A DNA stretch of 64,000 nucleotides. It comes from Zygnema cylindricum (Eukaryota; Streptophyta; Zygnematophyceae; Zygnematales; Zygnemataceae). The notes beneath the pieces were generated by a model, which worked only from the letters and a program-made list of their open reading frames with translations, was not told the origin of the DNA and did not search any database. Position numbers and translations under genes: made by a program. The stretch covers positions 100,692 through 164,691 of the forward strand of contig JBBHKE010002260.1 of the NCBI GenBank assembly GCA_037447655.1, read 5' to 3'. The stretch's first letter is position 1, and each line of letters begins with the position of its first letter. Below are positions 40,626 to 53,699 of the stretch, one piece after another.

Positions 40626-41797
40626 TTGATTTAAGCCCTGGGTTTATTTCTTTACGCTTTTTTTTGTTGGTTTTTTATGGTTTTTTAGGGATTTGCTAGG
40701 GTTTTGGTAGGGTTTTGGTAGGGTTTTTTAGGTCTTCTCGAGCGCTTTTTTGTAGGGTGTTTGCTCCTTCGGCTAGATAGAATTGCTAAAATGATTGGTT
40801 TTTTTGATAGAAGGATGTCCAGAAGGATGTTATTTTTATGGATATTATCTTATTAGTACTTCTGAAAAGTTTTAGGTTGAGATTTTTGCTTGAGGAATCG
40901 ATGGAGGAGATTTGCCGAAGGTGAATCCTTGGCCCAGAGTTTAAATTGAAGGCAAAAATTGAGTCTTTGTAACTTATTTATGAGAAATAGTTGCAATAAG
41001 AATTGAGGATATCCTATGCCTCATCTTGTTTTTGTAAATGTTACATGGAGTTTTTCAAGTTGTGGTAGGCTCGTTCGTAGTTTAAACAGGTTTTTTATGG
41101 TTTAAACGTTTTTAAGAATAGGACGATGGTGCTTGAGATGTCATTTTTTGCCATATAAATATGTTGAAAACAGTGTTTTTAAATTTGCAGAGATTTTAAA
41201 CGTAACGTAAAACTTTTTTTTACGTAAAATTGGTATGTGGCCATTATAGTGTCATGTTAGAGAGATTGTGACCGAGATTGTTGAGACCTTTTTGAAGTTT
41301 TGTTGTTGAAGAATTTTAGATGCAAATTAAAGGTCAGTTTTTGTATTGGTTTCGGTTTTGGTTTTTCCTTGAGCTAATGTTCCTTACCTTGGGCTGTCTA
41401 TTTTTGGTGATGAGGACAAATGTTTTTCTAATGTCAAATTGACCAGAATTGACCAATATTAAACATTTGAAACATTTTCGACGAGTATATCATCTTCTCA
41501 AATTCAACGAGGTTCTGTACGAGGTTTAAGGAGATTTGTAATTGATGTTTTTGTCAAAATTTATTTTTGCTCAAAATGTTTGTCAATTCCAAATGGGCAG
41601 TTTGGTCCACAAAAAACATATACATGTTTAACTGAGTTTTCATGGTTTTTAATGGGTTTTAGTGTCCAATTTGAAAACAACAGTTTGTATTTGTCATGAC
41701 TGGATGAGGAGACCGAGGGAACCCAATTGTTAGGTATGTGTGCGAGTTTTTTTGGGGAAATCAAAAAACATGAAAATACCTTTCTTAAAACAGACGC
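40626..41797. other. 3' region of CRR6-like gene
   Basis: No gene or transposon end seen. The first few hundred bases, with GGGTTTT-rich runs near 40680-40740, are the likely 3' UTR and polyadenylation region; the exact end cannot be set. Confidence 0.4.
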
Positions 41798-41905
41798 CAC
41801 ACCTTGTGTCGCTATTAGTGTTATTGTTATTCTTGCCACTTAAAACATCTTTTCTCCATACATACTTGTCCAGTTTTTACATGGAGAGCCAATCGGAAGG
41901 TGAGA
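41798..41905. repeat. Decayed MITE half
   Basis: ACACCTTGTGTCGCTATTAG and following bases (GCCACTTAAAAC, CTCCATACATACTTGT, GGAGAGCCAATCGG) resemble the left half of the MITE at 35396-35605. The right terminus is not found. Confidence 0.6.
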
Positions 41906-42283
41906 ATCTTGGCTTTGCCATGTGCCCTAGCCGTACCTTCCTAACTGCAAAGGAGAAAAAGGGAAAAATTTCCAAACGAGCAGACGACACGATTTTAGGG
42001 TTTCACTCTTCGCTTTGTCCCTGCTACAGAGGTCGCAAAAGTCAAAAAAAATCATACCGTTAACCGACCGTCGTTTACGAAAAAAATAATAACCGAATCT
42101 TGATTTTTCGCGACTAACCGTGCCCGCCCGTAACCGAAAAAGTACAAAATTAATCAATGTACGACGGAATAAGCCAATAATTACGATTTGTCGCGTTCCC
42201 TACGATTTGCGAAATGAATAGTGTTACTACCGTGTCAGATTTGCGACGCTTTGTCGTGTTCCCTAAGATTTTCGAAATGAATA

Positions 42284-42699
42284 CACCGCCAATCGCTATT
42301 AGCGTAGAAGTTTCTTTAGCGTATACGAATAATTAGCGTGGTTTACGCTAATTGGGAATTTGGAAATTTTCGAAGAAATCGTTTACTCTAATTAGGAATT
42401 AGGGTTTTTCTAAATAGTATGGAAAATTCAATTTGAGAATAAAACAAAAATAATGGGACGGAATTACACCTTTGAATCATTATTAGACTATAGAAATTAT
42501 TAATGTAAAGACAAAATTAACGTCATTCATTCTAATTTAGTGCCAGGAGACGTGGCATATTATGGTCCACGTCCTTAAATAGTGTAATTTATTATATTTA
42601 AGGTATCAATGTAAAAATTTTAGGGTGCCGATATAGCGTACATAAGGCTAATAACGATTCACGGTGTAGCGTACACTACGCTAATAGCGATTGGCGGTG
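42284..42699. mobile_element. TA-flanked MITE with a second MITE inside
   Basis: Ends CACCGCCAATCGCTATTAGC and complement, TA on both sides. It is the same family as 32577-32751 but 416 bp long, because a 200-bp MITE (42467-42666) sits in its GGAATTA-GCG junction. Removing that insert and one TA restores the ordinary element. Confidence 0.85.
42467..42666. mobile_element. Nested TA-flanked MITE
   Basis: A 200-bp element with imperfect inverted ends (CACCTTTGAATCATTATTAG and CTAATAACGATTCACGGTG) flanked by TA. It has inserted into a TA of the same-superfamily MITE around it. Confidence 0.8.
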
Positions 42700-42706
42700 T
42701 ACTGTA

Positions 42707-43214
42707 CACCGCGAATCGTAATTAGAGTAAAAAACAAATTAGAGTACAAAAATGAAAAAAAAATAGATTTATTTATTCTAATTTGTGTGATATACCCTTT
42801 TCAAAAAAAAAATTACTCTAATTTATCCAATAAGTCTACTTAATCAACACTAAATATCTTTACTAAATTAGGTACACGTACAAAATCTGACAAAACGTAC
42901 AAATTTACGTCGTTATGATACGCGGTTTGTGAACACGCAGTTACATGATAATAACCTATATTAAATCATTTTTTGTACTTTTTTAGTTAATAAAGTACTA
43001 TTCTATTTAATAAAGTACAGTTTTGCAAGGTCAAACACTGATCGTACGCCACACTATTTCAAACGGCACTATTTTATAATAATTAAACGCTAATTAAACC
43101 TTACCTTAAATAGTATAATGAAAAAATTAGAATCATTTACTCTATTTAACGTGATAGAGTGGAAAATTAGGGCGACCAAACTAGCGTTATTTACTCTAAT
43201 TACGATTCACTGTG
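42707..43214. mobile_element. TA-flanked MITE, CACCGCGAATCG termini
   Basis: A 508-bp element with ends CACCGCGAATCGTAATTAGA and near-complement ACTCTAATTACGATTCACTG-type right end, TA on both sides. It starts only 5 bp after the preceding MITE's TA. A second copy of this family (54471-60612) is split by a copia element. Confidence 0.85.
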
Positions 43215-45240
43215 TACTGTATGTGTACTGTATCTTGTGTCAGTCCGTAATTAAACTGCTCGTTATTTCGACTAAAATTACAAGAAAATGCTAGATAACG
43301 GCGTCAACACGTGCAAGTGAATGGCGTCGACACAAGAAAGCGCACTCAAATTTGATTCATAAAAAAAGAAAAAAAAAGAAAAAAAATTGCGCGGACCTGT
43401 TTTCGCATGTTCAAACATAGATAATGTTCTCACATGTTCAAACATAGATATTGTGAACGCAAATTGTCACAACTACACTATAGGTGTGTAAATATAATTT
43501 TGTTATGTGTGTAATTTAGCGTTAATGTTTTGTTGGCGTTATGACCTTAATTCATAACAGAGTGGAAAAACACTTATTTTCTTTATACTACTAATTTTGC
43601 TTCTTTACCCAAATAATTCCTTAACATTGACAGCGATGTACTTTACAATTCAACTTATTAGTAGAAGGTTAGAAGTCGGGTTAAGCAGCGTGATTAACAT
43701 ATTTCTCATTTTTTTTGCGTATGATACCTTGCTACCTCAACAGACATACATAGTTTTAAGGAAGTACGCAATCTAACAACCAACACACTTAAGTATACAA
43801 AATTTGGATATTAGGGGAATAATTGTCGATGTTAATTTACATGATTGAATAAAAAAATGGGATTTCTCAAACATTTGCGGTTTCTCGTCAATGAACACTC
43901 TCGCATATTCACAAGTTTTACAAACATCACAAAAAGGTATATATTTTCACAAGTTCGCTCGAACAAAAAAGGAATTGGCTAAATACAACTTCGATTTAAA
44001 ATCCTCTTTTAACAATTTAATGCGAAAAGCAATAACACTCACGCTTGCCACTTTACAAATCATCCTTTTTATAATCTCCCACAAGTGGCGTGTGTCACGT
44101 TCCCCATCTCACCTTTTTTCACACCACACAAGCATTCGCGTTAACACCTTAGACCCACTTTAACAAGCTTCCCCTCGTGACGATAACCATACACCGTCGT
44201 CAATTCCCGCATATATCACTACATACAAAAGCAACCCATGCGGAGAATTATAAGCGAACAAAGGCATATCGCCACCAACAACTACACACCACATTCTATG
44301 TGGTATAAATCATTCACCAATCCTCACTCCCCCATATCGTCCCCACCCGCCACTTTAAGGAGTATTTTTCGAATTCACCTCATATCTCCATCTTAAAACC
44401 ATCGCTTTCACAAACCCTTTTTCCTCAATGTCCTTCAAATATTACAACCTCGCATCTATATTTTGATCTCGCAAATTGTCCGTCTCTCACTTTTGCCCCC
44501 ATGACCCCTCTTATCTCGAAGCTCGCATTAATCCAAACACAGAGTCAATCGCAAGTTTGCATTGTATTAGCGTAATACAATCCGAAACTCATCCTTGGAG
44601 GTAAACTACACATCCATGCAAGGTGTCTACCCGCGGCGCGAAAAGTTATGTGTTGTAGTGGAGGTTTGATGGGGCATTTTAAATTGTCTTTAAGAGCCCA
44701 AACCAACATCAAACACTCGGTTTTAGAAATCCTAATCGACCTCCGATTCGCCAAAAAATCGTCCCTCGATGCATGGCAATATGGCAGACGCCTTATATTC
44801 ACGTATGTTACCGCATGGGTTACATTCCTCGAAGATTATATAATCGTTTTCCTTGCCACATTCGTGAACTTGTTTAATTGCCTCTTCAACTCCTATTCGC
44901 TCACCTCATGGAATCTTATTTAAAATCACCTCGCAAGGTGATTTTATATAAAGTTTGAAGACGAGATCGAAAGACGCGAAAGTGGGTCGAAACGCGCTAG
45001 ACGACAAAGTGCATCGCGCTAGAAGACAAAGTCCAGTACATATAAAGTTTAAAGGCAATGCAACTTGTACGGTGGTTATTTCTTGGTATGGCTGTTGATT
45101 TTTTCATTTTTTTCTAAGTTATGGAGGATAACCACAGAAAACAACTGTAACTTTGTCACATGCGAAAGTAGCCTTAAGTTGTTGAGACTTTCCGCATTTA
45201 CCGAACACGTTAATACCTGGAGTAGATGTATGGTTTGAAC
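43215..45240. other. No gene recognised
   Basis: Short frames (43891-44163, 44545-44802, 44648-44923) have no known motifs and overlap on opposite strands. The 43900-44900 part is C- and A-rich and unlike its neighbours, possibly decayed transposon, but no termini were found. Confidence 0.45.
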
Positions 45241-45605
45241 TATAGTTAAAAAATAGGTGAAAGTAGGCACATACAATATGCCTATTGTACGCAAAAACAT
45301 ACAATATGACCTCATGACCCATATTATATTGGTCGCAAAATGAAAAAAATAGTAACAGGGTTGAGTTGAACATCGATCGATAGAGAATTAAGCGTCATGT
45401 CTGAATATTGAGAAACATTTGGACAAAAAAATATTTTTTTTGTGAGTTTTGAGGTGCTTTTTATTTAAACCGTCAACTTTGGACGATCAGACAGTCGCTG
45501 ATCAATGTAGCGATTTAAGAAGATCACATGAAAAGCCCATAACACAACTTACGATATAGACGCCTACAAAAGGCCTATAATAAAAACGCCTATTTTTGAA
45601 CTATG
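45241..45605. mobile_element. hAT-like MITE, copy 1
   Basis: A 365-bp element with degraded ends (TATAGTTAAAAAATAGG and TTTTTGAACTATG), flanked by GTTTGAAC and GTTTGTAC, an 8-bp duplication with one mismatch. Its interior matches the copy at 62232-62804 (CAATATGCCTATTGTACG, GATCACATGAAAAGCCC). Confidence 0.8.
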
Positions 45606-48142
45606 GTTTGTACCATAGTTGTTCACGACGATTAGTGCGAACGTACCGTACGCGACGAATTATACGTAACAAACGCATTGAACCTTTTGATAAAATCGCA
45701 AAAAATCGTTAATGAATTTCCTTTCGTACTATTCTGTACATAAAAAAACAAAAAACTAGTACATATAACGCAGTTTGCAAGTTTTTCCCGTTAAATGAGC
45801 GGTAAAACAATAAACATTTTATATTTTTATCACACTCTTAGCAGGTATCGGAACTTCTGCACCAACTGGTAGTCCAATCGTCCACCTTCAGATATATGTT
45901 GTAATTGTCATACCCGGGTACGAATGCCTTGAAGGTAACATTTTATGAAATTTCGTCTGTTCGTTTTCAATGTTCAATGGCGTCTTCTTTCAAAAAAATT
46001 GAAGACGACGCCCGTACAAATTTAAATCTGAACGCGCGAAATTATTGTGGCGTTCAACGTCTCTTTTTGAAAACGTCCGTACATTTTCGATTATATAACG
46101 TACAGCTTCCGTGGTATTCGTGTTCAGTTCACTGAACAGATAGTACCAATAAGTACGACGCATATTTCCCTTTTTATTCCGTACATTCACGTAAAAAAAT
46201 GTACAGTTACAGTAATTTGTTTACAGGTTCCCGTAAATTCTCAGTTTCAGTTTACAGTACACGTTTTTTTACGATTTTTTCAAAAGTCCCGAATTATACG
46301 TTTCAATCGGAAAAAAAGAAAAAATCGCGCGATTTGAACAGCTATGGTCTGAACCGTAATATCGTCTGTAGGTAATTTTGGGTGCACGTTGGAGTGTGGA
46401 CATTTAAAATATGATATTGAGCAACATGTACGGGACTATTCCCAGAACGCACTGGTGCGATCGCAATGCGGTCGTAATTGCATACCAACCTCATTTCCCT
46501 CCCAAAATCCATTCTATTTCTGTCATATATATGTCTCAACCTGAAGCGTTGGCTCGATGCTAAGCTCAAAAAAGGTGTGCGTGGACGCTTAAAGCATCAA
46601 CACCTGGCGGTTTTCAAGTGGCTATACCTCAGATAGGTGGGTCCTACCAATTGTGCCGAGAGAATGGCCAGGTCATATTTCCACGTGGTCGCCAGCGCAT
46701 CCAGCCAATAGGAGACGTGGAGTGCTTCCCAAGGAAAGTTTGAGTTGAAAAACGAATCGCGGAGCGGCAACCGAACATTCCGAGAAGGCTGTTCCAAACC
46801 GCGTCAAAAAAATTGTACGTGTCTTGTTCGCTTTTCCAGTTTTCTCCTTTGACCACCATCATAACTGCAGAGGATTACTAACTGAAATCAATTTTTACTG
46901 TACGGTTTTCCTATGTGTTTTGGAGGACTTGATTGAAGGTACAGACATCCGTACTCAGATGAATATATTTGTCGCCATCTTGGCTTAGGAATTGTTCCAG
47001 GAAAGTCGTCCGATCCAAAAATGAATCGTAGCAATGGTACCGTACTTCCACAAGTGTTTTCTGGTACATCAACATTTCAATTGACTGCCCGGAAAAATAT
47101 ACGATGCTAAATGCTAATACTGACGTGGCACAGCATTCATCCTAAAAAGAGCGAGGTACTGATCCTAAAGGAAAACCTTTCATATTGTTAGATTTCAACG
47201 TCTAGAGTCTTACTTTTCAGACAGAGCTCCAGATTTTCAGAAAGGAAGTTGACCTGAGACAACTTTTTTGAAATCTTTCTTTTCTTTCGTTGTTTTTTCC
47301 TTTCTCTCTCCTGGATCTCCTTTTGTAGTCTTTTGTCTTTAGTGGTTGTTCCTTTTATCCAATTTCTCTTTTTGTTAAAAAAAAAAATCAGATAAAAAAA
47401 AGCAATAGTGATTGCAAAATTTATCTGTGAAGTTAGAATCTAGAGCTGGTGATTAGTTTCAGAACATTGGACGTAAAAAGTTATATTTTAGAGAGGAGAG
47501 GATAGCTTTTTTCTCCCTGTTTTGTTTGTAAGGTAAGAAATGTTTTGTGAATTGTCGCCTTTGTGATGCGATTTTGTCTCATGTGTCTTAAAACTTGCTG
47601 AACTTCAACACTCTGTGGAACACTACTGTTGTGCCGTTCATAGAGCACATTTTTGCTGGAGTAATTCCTGCATTGTTTTGCAGATCATGTACTGTAAGCT
47701 CTTATTATAACTACCGGTAACTGCAAATTCAGTCTTCTCTAATAGTTTGTCATCTATTAGTTTTAGAAGTCACTCTCCTGAGAAAATAGTCAGTTGCCAC
47801 CCATCAAATGCAAAGTAAGCATGTACACTGCCTTTCCGAGACACTGACGATATATTCTTTGAACTTAGGTTTTTCATCTTCTCTGGTCGCTAACATCCTC
47901 TGAAACCTTCTGATTTTGCAGGGTTGTAGTTACAGTGTACGATTACATATATATCTCTCTCTGTCTCTCTTTATGGAGGCATAATGCCAGCAGTGTTACG
48001 GTCTTTTTCTCATAATTAACAAAGGCTACAGGATTCCCCCCTTAGGCTTGGTTTGAAGTAATTGAAAACTCAGTTAAATCGAAGCAAGTTGAGGAGGTAA
48101 TCTTATCTTTCCTATTCTGGATTGGTGTATTCAGTGACCCTA
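45606..48142. other. Intergenic and NAC upstream region
   Basis: No coding region or complete transposon recognised from 45614 to about 47100. From about 47200 to 48142 a T-rich stretch with a (TC)n run (47957-47972) probably includes the promoter and 5' leader of the NAC gene; a leader intron is possible, since splice-like CAG sites precede the start codon. Confidence 0.4.
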
Positions 48143-51100
48143 ATGGGGGATTACCCACCGGGGTTTCGTTTCCATCCAACTGATGAGGAGTTGGTGAATT
48201 ATTATCTTTCAAGGAAAGTTGCTAACAAAGTCATTCATGGCAACATTATTGCGGAGGTCGACCTTTACAAATGTGAACCGTGGGATGTGCCTGGTAAGTC
48301 ATTTTCCTAGTCCTGTTCCTTTTTCCCTCCTACCTCTAAATTGTTGCCGTTGTCTATACAGCTTGACAAGTGTTACTGTATTTTTGCTGTTCTTTTGAAG
48401 CTATGATTGTGTTTGGTGTTAAGCTTCTGATTCTTACCTTTTTGTGTAACTGATTGATGTTGACGGTCTATTAGTTATATGTTAATTGTTCTATTTACTG
48501 TGACCCAGGTACTACTGTACTATGGCCATAGTAAAGTTATTACTATACTATGATTGCTATTATACTTTACACCTATATGACAATAGTATAATACCTACTA
48601 TGAGCTATTTTATTTTTTCGAGCTACCATGATTTAGGTTTTTAAGCTGTTTGGATTTTTGCTTTCCAGAAAAATCTGCGCTGAAGGAAAACGAGTGGTAT
48701 TTCTTCAGTCCACGTGATCGAAAGTATCCGAATGGTAGTCGGACAAACAGGGCAACAAACAGAGGTTACTGGAAGGCCACCGGCAAAGATCGTGTGGTTC
48801 TGGCAAGTCCCAAAGGGGCCCAAGCTGGACTGAAGAAAACTCTTGTATTCTACCAGGGCCGGGCGCCTAAAGGGGAACGGACTGACTGGATAATGCATGA
48901 ATACAGACTGGAGAAAGCGAATGGCGAAGTTTCTCCTGGTCAGGTAGGTGCTTAGTGGCCCATTTAGTCGGGATTTGCCTTTTGTCTATTTGAAGACTTT
49001 TTCTGTCGCTAAATGGGTTTTGGAAAAAGAAGGTATTCAAATAGGTGACATGTGAATTGTTGTGCGGATAATTGAAGTGATGGTTGCGTGATATCAAAGG
49101 GATTGTTAGAATGTTTGATAACTAAACTGATGCTTTGTATGTTGGATAACGGAATCAATGGTTTCTATGGATGACTGAACTGGTGGTTTGTATGGATATT
49201 GTACCAATGGTTTGTAAGGTTAAGTGAACTGATGATTTGTATGTATGGATTTAAGTGATGGTTTGTATGTTTGATAACTGAACTACTGGTCTGTTTGTTG
49301 GATAAGTGAACGTATGGTCTGTGTGGATAACTGACCTGATGGTTTGTATGGATAAGTCAACTGATGTTTGTACCAATAATTGGACTGAAGGTTTGTATGG
49401 ATAACTAGACTGATGGTTTGGATAGTATATAAATGATGGGTTGTATGAGAAACTGGAACTGACAGTCTGCATGTCGTACCTGTGAATGGCAGGACGCGTT
49501 TGTATTATGCCGAGTTTTCAACAAGAAAGGCGACCCTAACGACAAGGGCCCAGCTGCAGGACTGCCATCAACAACAAGATCTTTAGGGCCCAAATGTGAG
49601 GAGGGAAACATACCACCTATGGAGGCAGAGGTGGAAGTGGACAAATCAAGCTGTGGAAAGGGAACTTATTCTGTCGAAGCTGTTGGTGTTCCAAATACCA
49701 GCGGTTCGAATGTGGTCGGTTCTTCTGACAATAGTGGCGATGAAGGTAGCGGTGAAGTCGATGATCGAGATAGGATTATTTGGAAAAGCGAGGATTCACC
49801 GGAGGTCTGTACAGGGGAGATTCCATACCTTTCTTTCACAAATGAGGTAAGGACAGTGTCAGAGGTGGGCCAAAGTGGGCAGGCTATGGGGTCGTCTTTG
49901 AAAATGGTGTGACGTGTTCCCTCTCCTTTCCATATTCTTATGTCCTGTTCTGAGGCTGATACTCCTGCAGTATGGTTGTTATTCCTGTTGTATATCTGCT
50001 TCTTGTGGCTGCAGTAATTCAGGTATAATCTGCTGGAGACTGTTGTATGTACGTTTTTAAGACTGTAAGATTTGGAAACTGTTGTACGTTAAGAAAGCTT
50101 TTCTCTGCAAGATTTGGAGTATGTATTTTGCTTATGCAAGGTTTTGATCTGGGTTTGCTTCTGGTGATGTGGTGTGCAGATGCTCTTCGATGATGTCCCT
50201 GCTACGTTAACTCTTTCCAGTTCCGATGATTGGACCTGGCCTTTAGCTTCGGGTGCTCCAGATGCTGCGGATGATATTTCAGAATCTAGTCACTTTCCTG
50301 TGTACAATATGGATGTCACAGGCTGCCAGAATGATGTAGGTTTTGGTGTTGGAGACGGTCTTCAAGCAGGGTCATATGGAAAGGCTGATTGTGACAATTC
50401 GGAGTTCGCATACATTCAGGAGTTTCTTTCATCAGACAGCTACGACAATACAGAATTATCTCCTGAAGAGCTGCAGGCGATGTTGGATGGAACTGATGTG
50501 GGAATAGAAAGCACTGAACCATTATTTTCAAAATTGGAGCCTTTTGGATATGGAGGGAATCCACCAGAGATCCGAAATGGAGTTTTTGGAGTTAGTGATG
50601 CAGAAGCTTCTGAGGATACAAAGCCGCGTATTGTTATTCGTTCCAGGCCATCGCGTGAGAAAATTGACAGTGTGCCTACGGATAGACGTATTCGGATGTC
50701 TATAAGAGTTCCAAAACAAGTGGTGTCAAACATTGACCAAGTGCATTTAGGAGGCGGAGTACAAGGGTCAGTTGCCGACGTTCGCGACAATGTAAGGTGT
50801 CGAAACGCCATCAAGGAGGAACCAGATAGTGACAGGGACGCCATTGGTTTGGGGAAAAGCTTGTATGAGGCAAGTGTGGCAAGAGAGGTACGTGGATGAT
50901 GGTCTGCGAGAGGCAGGACAGCCTCTTGGGCAAATGACCTGACACCTGCCGGAATCCGGCTGGTGGACCAACGGGTTCCCGTGGTTGCGTATGCACCAGG
51001 GATTCCCAATATAATTTGTCGACTAACGACTTTTGTAGTGAATTTCTTTTTTCCAAAGCAGGTTCAGACAAAAGTTCTTGAATAGAACTTGCTATTGCTG

Positions 51101-52335
51101 GGTTTCATTTTGTATAATTTTGTTTGTTTGTTGCTTTCAGGGTTAGTCCTAAGATTGTTGGGAGGTCAAGAGATGTTGTCATATTCCAGCTGTTCTATTG
51201 AGCTAGTTCTAAACTATGGAGCCTTGGTGGTATAGGAGATAGCAGAGATTTGGTTTACTATTTGAAGTCACAGTTCATGACACTGTAAAGTTTTGGACGC
51301 TGTTATTGACATCAGGTGATTTTACAAGCGTTCATCGGAAACATTCAGAGGGACTCAAGTTTGGTGATCAGAGAGAATCGATGCAAAAACCGCAAGTTGG
51401 TTAATGGGCAGGGGTTTGGGGGCAATCTTTCTCCAGGTGGGTATTATTATTATGTTTTAGTGTGGTCCTGTATATTATGACTCCTTGACGGTTTTTAGGT
51501 TTCTTCTCCTTTTTGTCCTGTGGTTGTAGGACTTGTATTTTGGGATTTTCAAGGAGATGGTGATTTTTTTTTTTGTCGCCTTGGTGTTATTTATTTGTGA
51601 CCACTATTAGGTATTCCAGAAAGATAGTCTTCATTAGTGGTTTATCCAACATTTGCAAGTATTGATTGGTTAATTAGTTGTCATATTGTGGACTTTTTTT
51701 GGTCCTTTTTTTGAAAAATCCTGTGCCAGACAGTGACATATCACAGTTGAGGGATATCTATCTGTCCCTGACTCGTTATATTGAGCTGCGCAGGTAAAAT
51801 AAACACTGGGGGAGAAAAAATAAGAAGCCTCTCTCAGGATTCGTGCAAAAATTCCGAGTCTGTTACTCACTTAAGCTCTAGTTCAACTGAGGTTTCTAAA
51901 CTGGGGCTGTTGCCAGTAGGTCTGACGCAACTTTTGAGTACTCTTCCTGGATTGAGGAAGCTCACGGTTCCCACCAACTCTATTCCTAATTTGGACGCTG
52001 ATGTCGATTCTGGTTCTGAATCCTCTGATCGAAAAGGAGTGGAAAGACGAGCTTTATTTGATACTAATAATGGTGGTTCAAATGACAGATCTATGCCAGA
52101 ATCGGAGAAGGAAAGCTCAAATGTGATTGGAACCGATGATTCGATGTTTTTACGGTCTGGAGCACCGCAGAGAACTGTCAAGCAGTGGAGGGACAATTCG
52201 TCCCGAATATGTAGTGTAGGGAGGAAATCTTTGAGGACAAGAGTCATTCAGTTGATCGGAGGAACAGCGGCTTGTCTCTCTCTTTTCGTAGGATTTATTA
52301 GTATGGTACGACTAGGAGTTGCCCTAATTTGTTAG
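48143..52335 (+). CDS. Membrane-tethered NAC transcription factor
   Basis: Six exons, 48143-48293, 48669-48943, 49493-49846, 50180-50887, 51316-51436 and 51794-52335, all GT/AG and in phase, give 716 codons. The NAC domain (residues about 5-152) shows all subdomains: [18 protein letters not shown] (A), [13 protein letters not shown] (B), [15 protein letters not shown] and [11 protein letters not shown] (C), [20 protein letters not shown] (D), and [13 protein letters not shown] (E). The long acidic C-terminal region should be the activation part and includes [13 protein letters not shown] near residue 427, like the RIR motif of NTL-type NACs. The last about 25 residues ([20 protein letters not shown]) form a single transmembrane helix. 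Such NACs stay in ER or plasma membrane until proteolytic release sends them to the nucleus, often in stress. The start is the ATG of MGDYPPG; the upstream in-frame codons are not ATG. Confidence 0.92.
49085..49460. repeat. Minisatellite in NAC intron 2
   Basis: About a dozen imperfect copies of a 30-36-bp phrase (GATAACTGAACTGATGGTTT then GTATG) fill much of the intron between exons 2 and 3. The length varies by small steps. It makes a repetitive minus-strand frame that is not a gene. Confidence 0.85.
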
Positions 52336-53276
52336 ATTGAGGGTGTTTTAGGGTTTGGCGTAGTAGGCGCGCGATTTATTGTTAAGGAGAGGATGGTGTA
52401 TAGTCCATACCTGTACAGTTAGTTGTTAGAGATTCTGTATCAGTCAATATCTGTATTGGATCCAGTTATAATATAATAACATTTGGTAGGGAATGGTGGT
52501 AGTTTGTTGGAGTTAGGTCTATATTTGTACATGGAAATACCATTTTTGAAAGCAAAAATGATCCTTTTATGGGTGGGACCTCAAGAAGGCCTGATACTGT
52601 CGTTTTTGTCACATTGAAAAGATAAGGCAGTGTAGATTGAAGGCAAATTGAAGGAAACAGCGTATGTTTTGAAGTGAAGAATTGAGCAATTAAAAACATA
52701 GTTTTTACTACAGTTTTTCTGTGCATGTTGAGGCATTGATAAAAAGCTGTAAGGCTCCTGAATGATGTGTTTTTGTTCAACTACTGCTAGGTACTTTGTA
52801 GTCTGAGTGGTCTAATAAAAAATATTTTGTGATGGATAGTTGCTCAGAGATTGAAATTTCTACAGTCTTCAATCATGGCTGTATATTCCAATCTCAAAAG
52901 CTGGTCGGTTTTTGTGGACTGTTAGAGCTGTGGGTGGGCAGTTCTCTAACTGAAGGTTTCTTCTCTTTGTGGGTTGTTGTCTTTGATGGAATTAATCAGT
53001 TTTGGTGGTTACTTGCTTTAGCTAGCAATGACTTTTCTCTACTTTATTTTGTCTGTTCTTTACTCTACTTTATTTTCTTTATAAAAAGAGAGCCTGCCTT
53101 GCTTCTGAATCTTGCTGTTGTCTTTAATCTTTTTTTACCCTTTTTGTACCTTGGTTGTCTTTCCATCAAGGTTTGCAACAAAGTTAACCCTTTGCAAAAG
53201 ACATAAGCAGAGACTTTCGAGACAAGACTAGACTGAGGCTGAGGGTAGCCCTTGGATGTAATAATGACGCGCTGTA
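52336..53276. other. NAC 3' flank
   Basis: T-rich non-coding sequence, with likely 3' UTR in the first few hundred bases. The 125-codon frame at 52829-53206 is hydrophobic because of T-richness and shows no motif; it is not called. Confidence 0.45.
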
Positions 53277-53484
53277 CACCGTGTATCGCTATTAGTGTTA
53301 ATATTTTTTTCGCCGTTTAAATTGTTTTTTTCCGTACACGCTTGTTGGATTCTTGATCAGACGGTTGTGATTGAAAGCTTAGATTCTCATCTTCCCATCG
53401 GCGGTCTTCATATGAAAATCAGAAGTGTGTAAGAAGAAAAGATGTTTTAATTGACAAAAAAATTGTAAACACTAATAGCGATAC
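53277..53484. repeat. Truncated CACCGTGTAT MITE
   Basis: A copy of the 35396-35605 MITE beginning TA-CACCGTGTATCGCTATTAG and ending CACTAATAGCGATAC. The last about 10 bases of its right terminus are missing. Confidence 0.75.
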
Positions 53485-53699
53485 TTCCTTTTCTTTTGGT
53501 TTGGGAGGGAAAGTGATGTCGAGCCTGTTTTAACTTTTTAGGCGAACGCACATCTCTCCGCTATAGTGAACATTAATGGTAGAATTTCGTTCTTCCTAAC
53601 ACCACAAGTAGCTTAAGAGGTCAAGGTAGTTATTTTTGTTGCGTATCAATCGACATCAGAAACGATGTATTGCTATATTCCTTCAAAGAAAAGATGTCT

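Noticed and set aside
52829-53206. 125-codon hydrophobic frame downstream of the NAC gene
   Set aside because: T-rich 3' flank gives Phe/Leu-rich translation; no start context, motif or splice partner.
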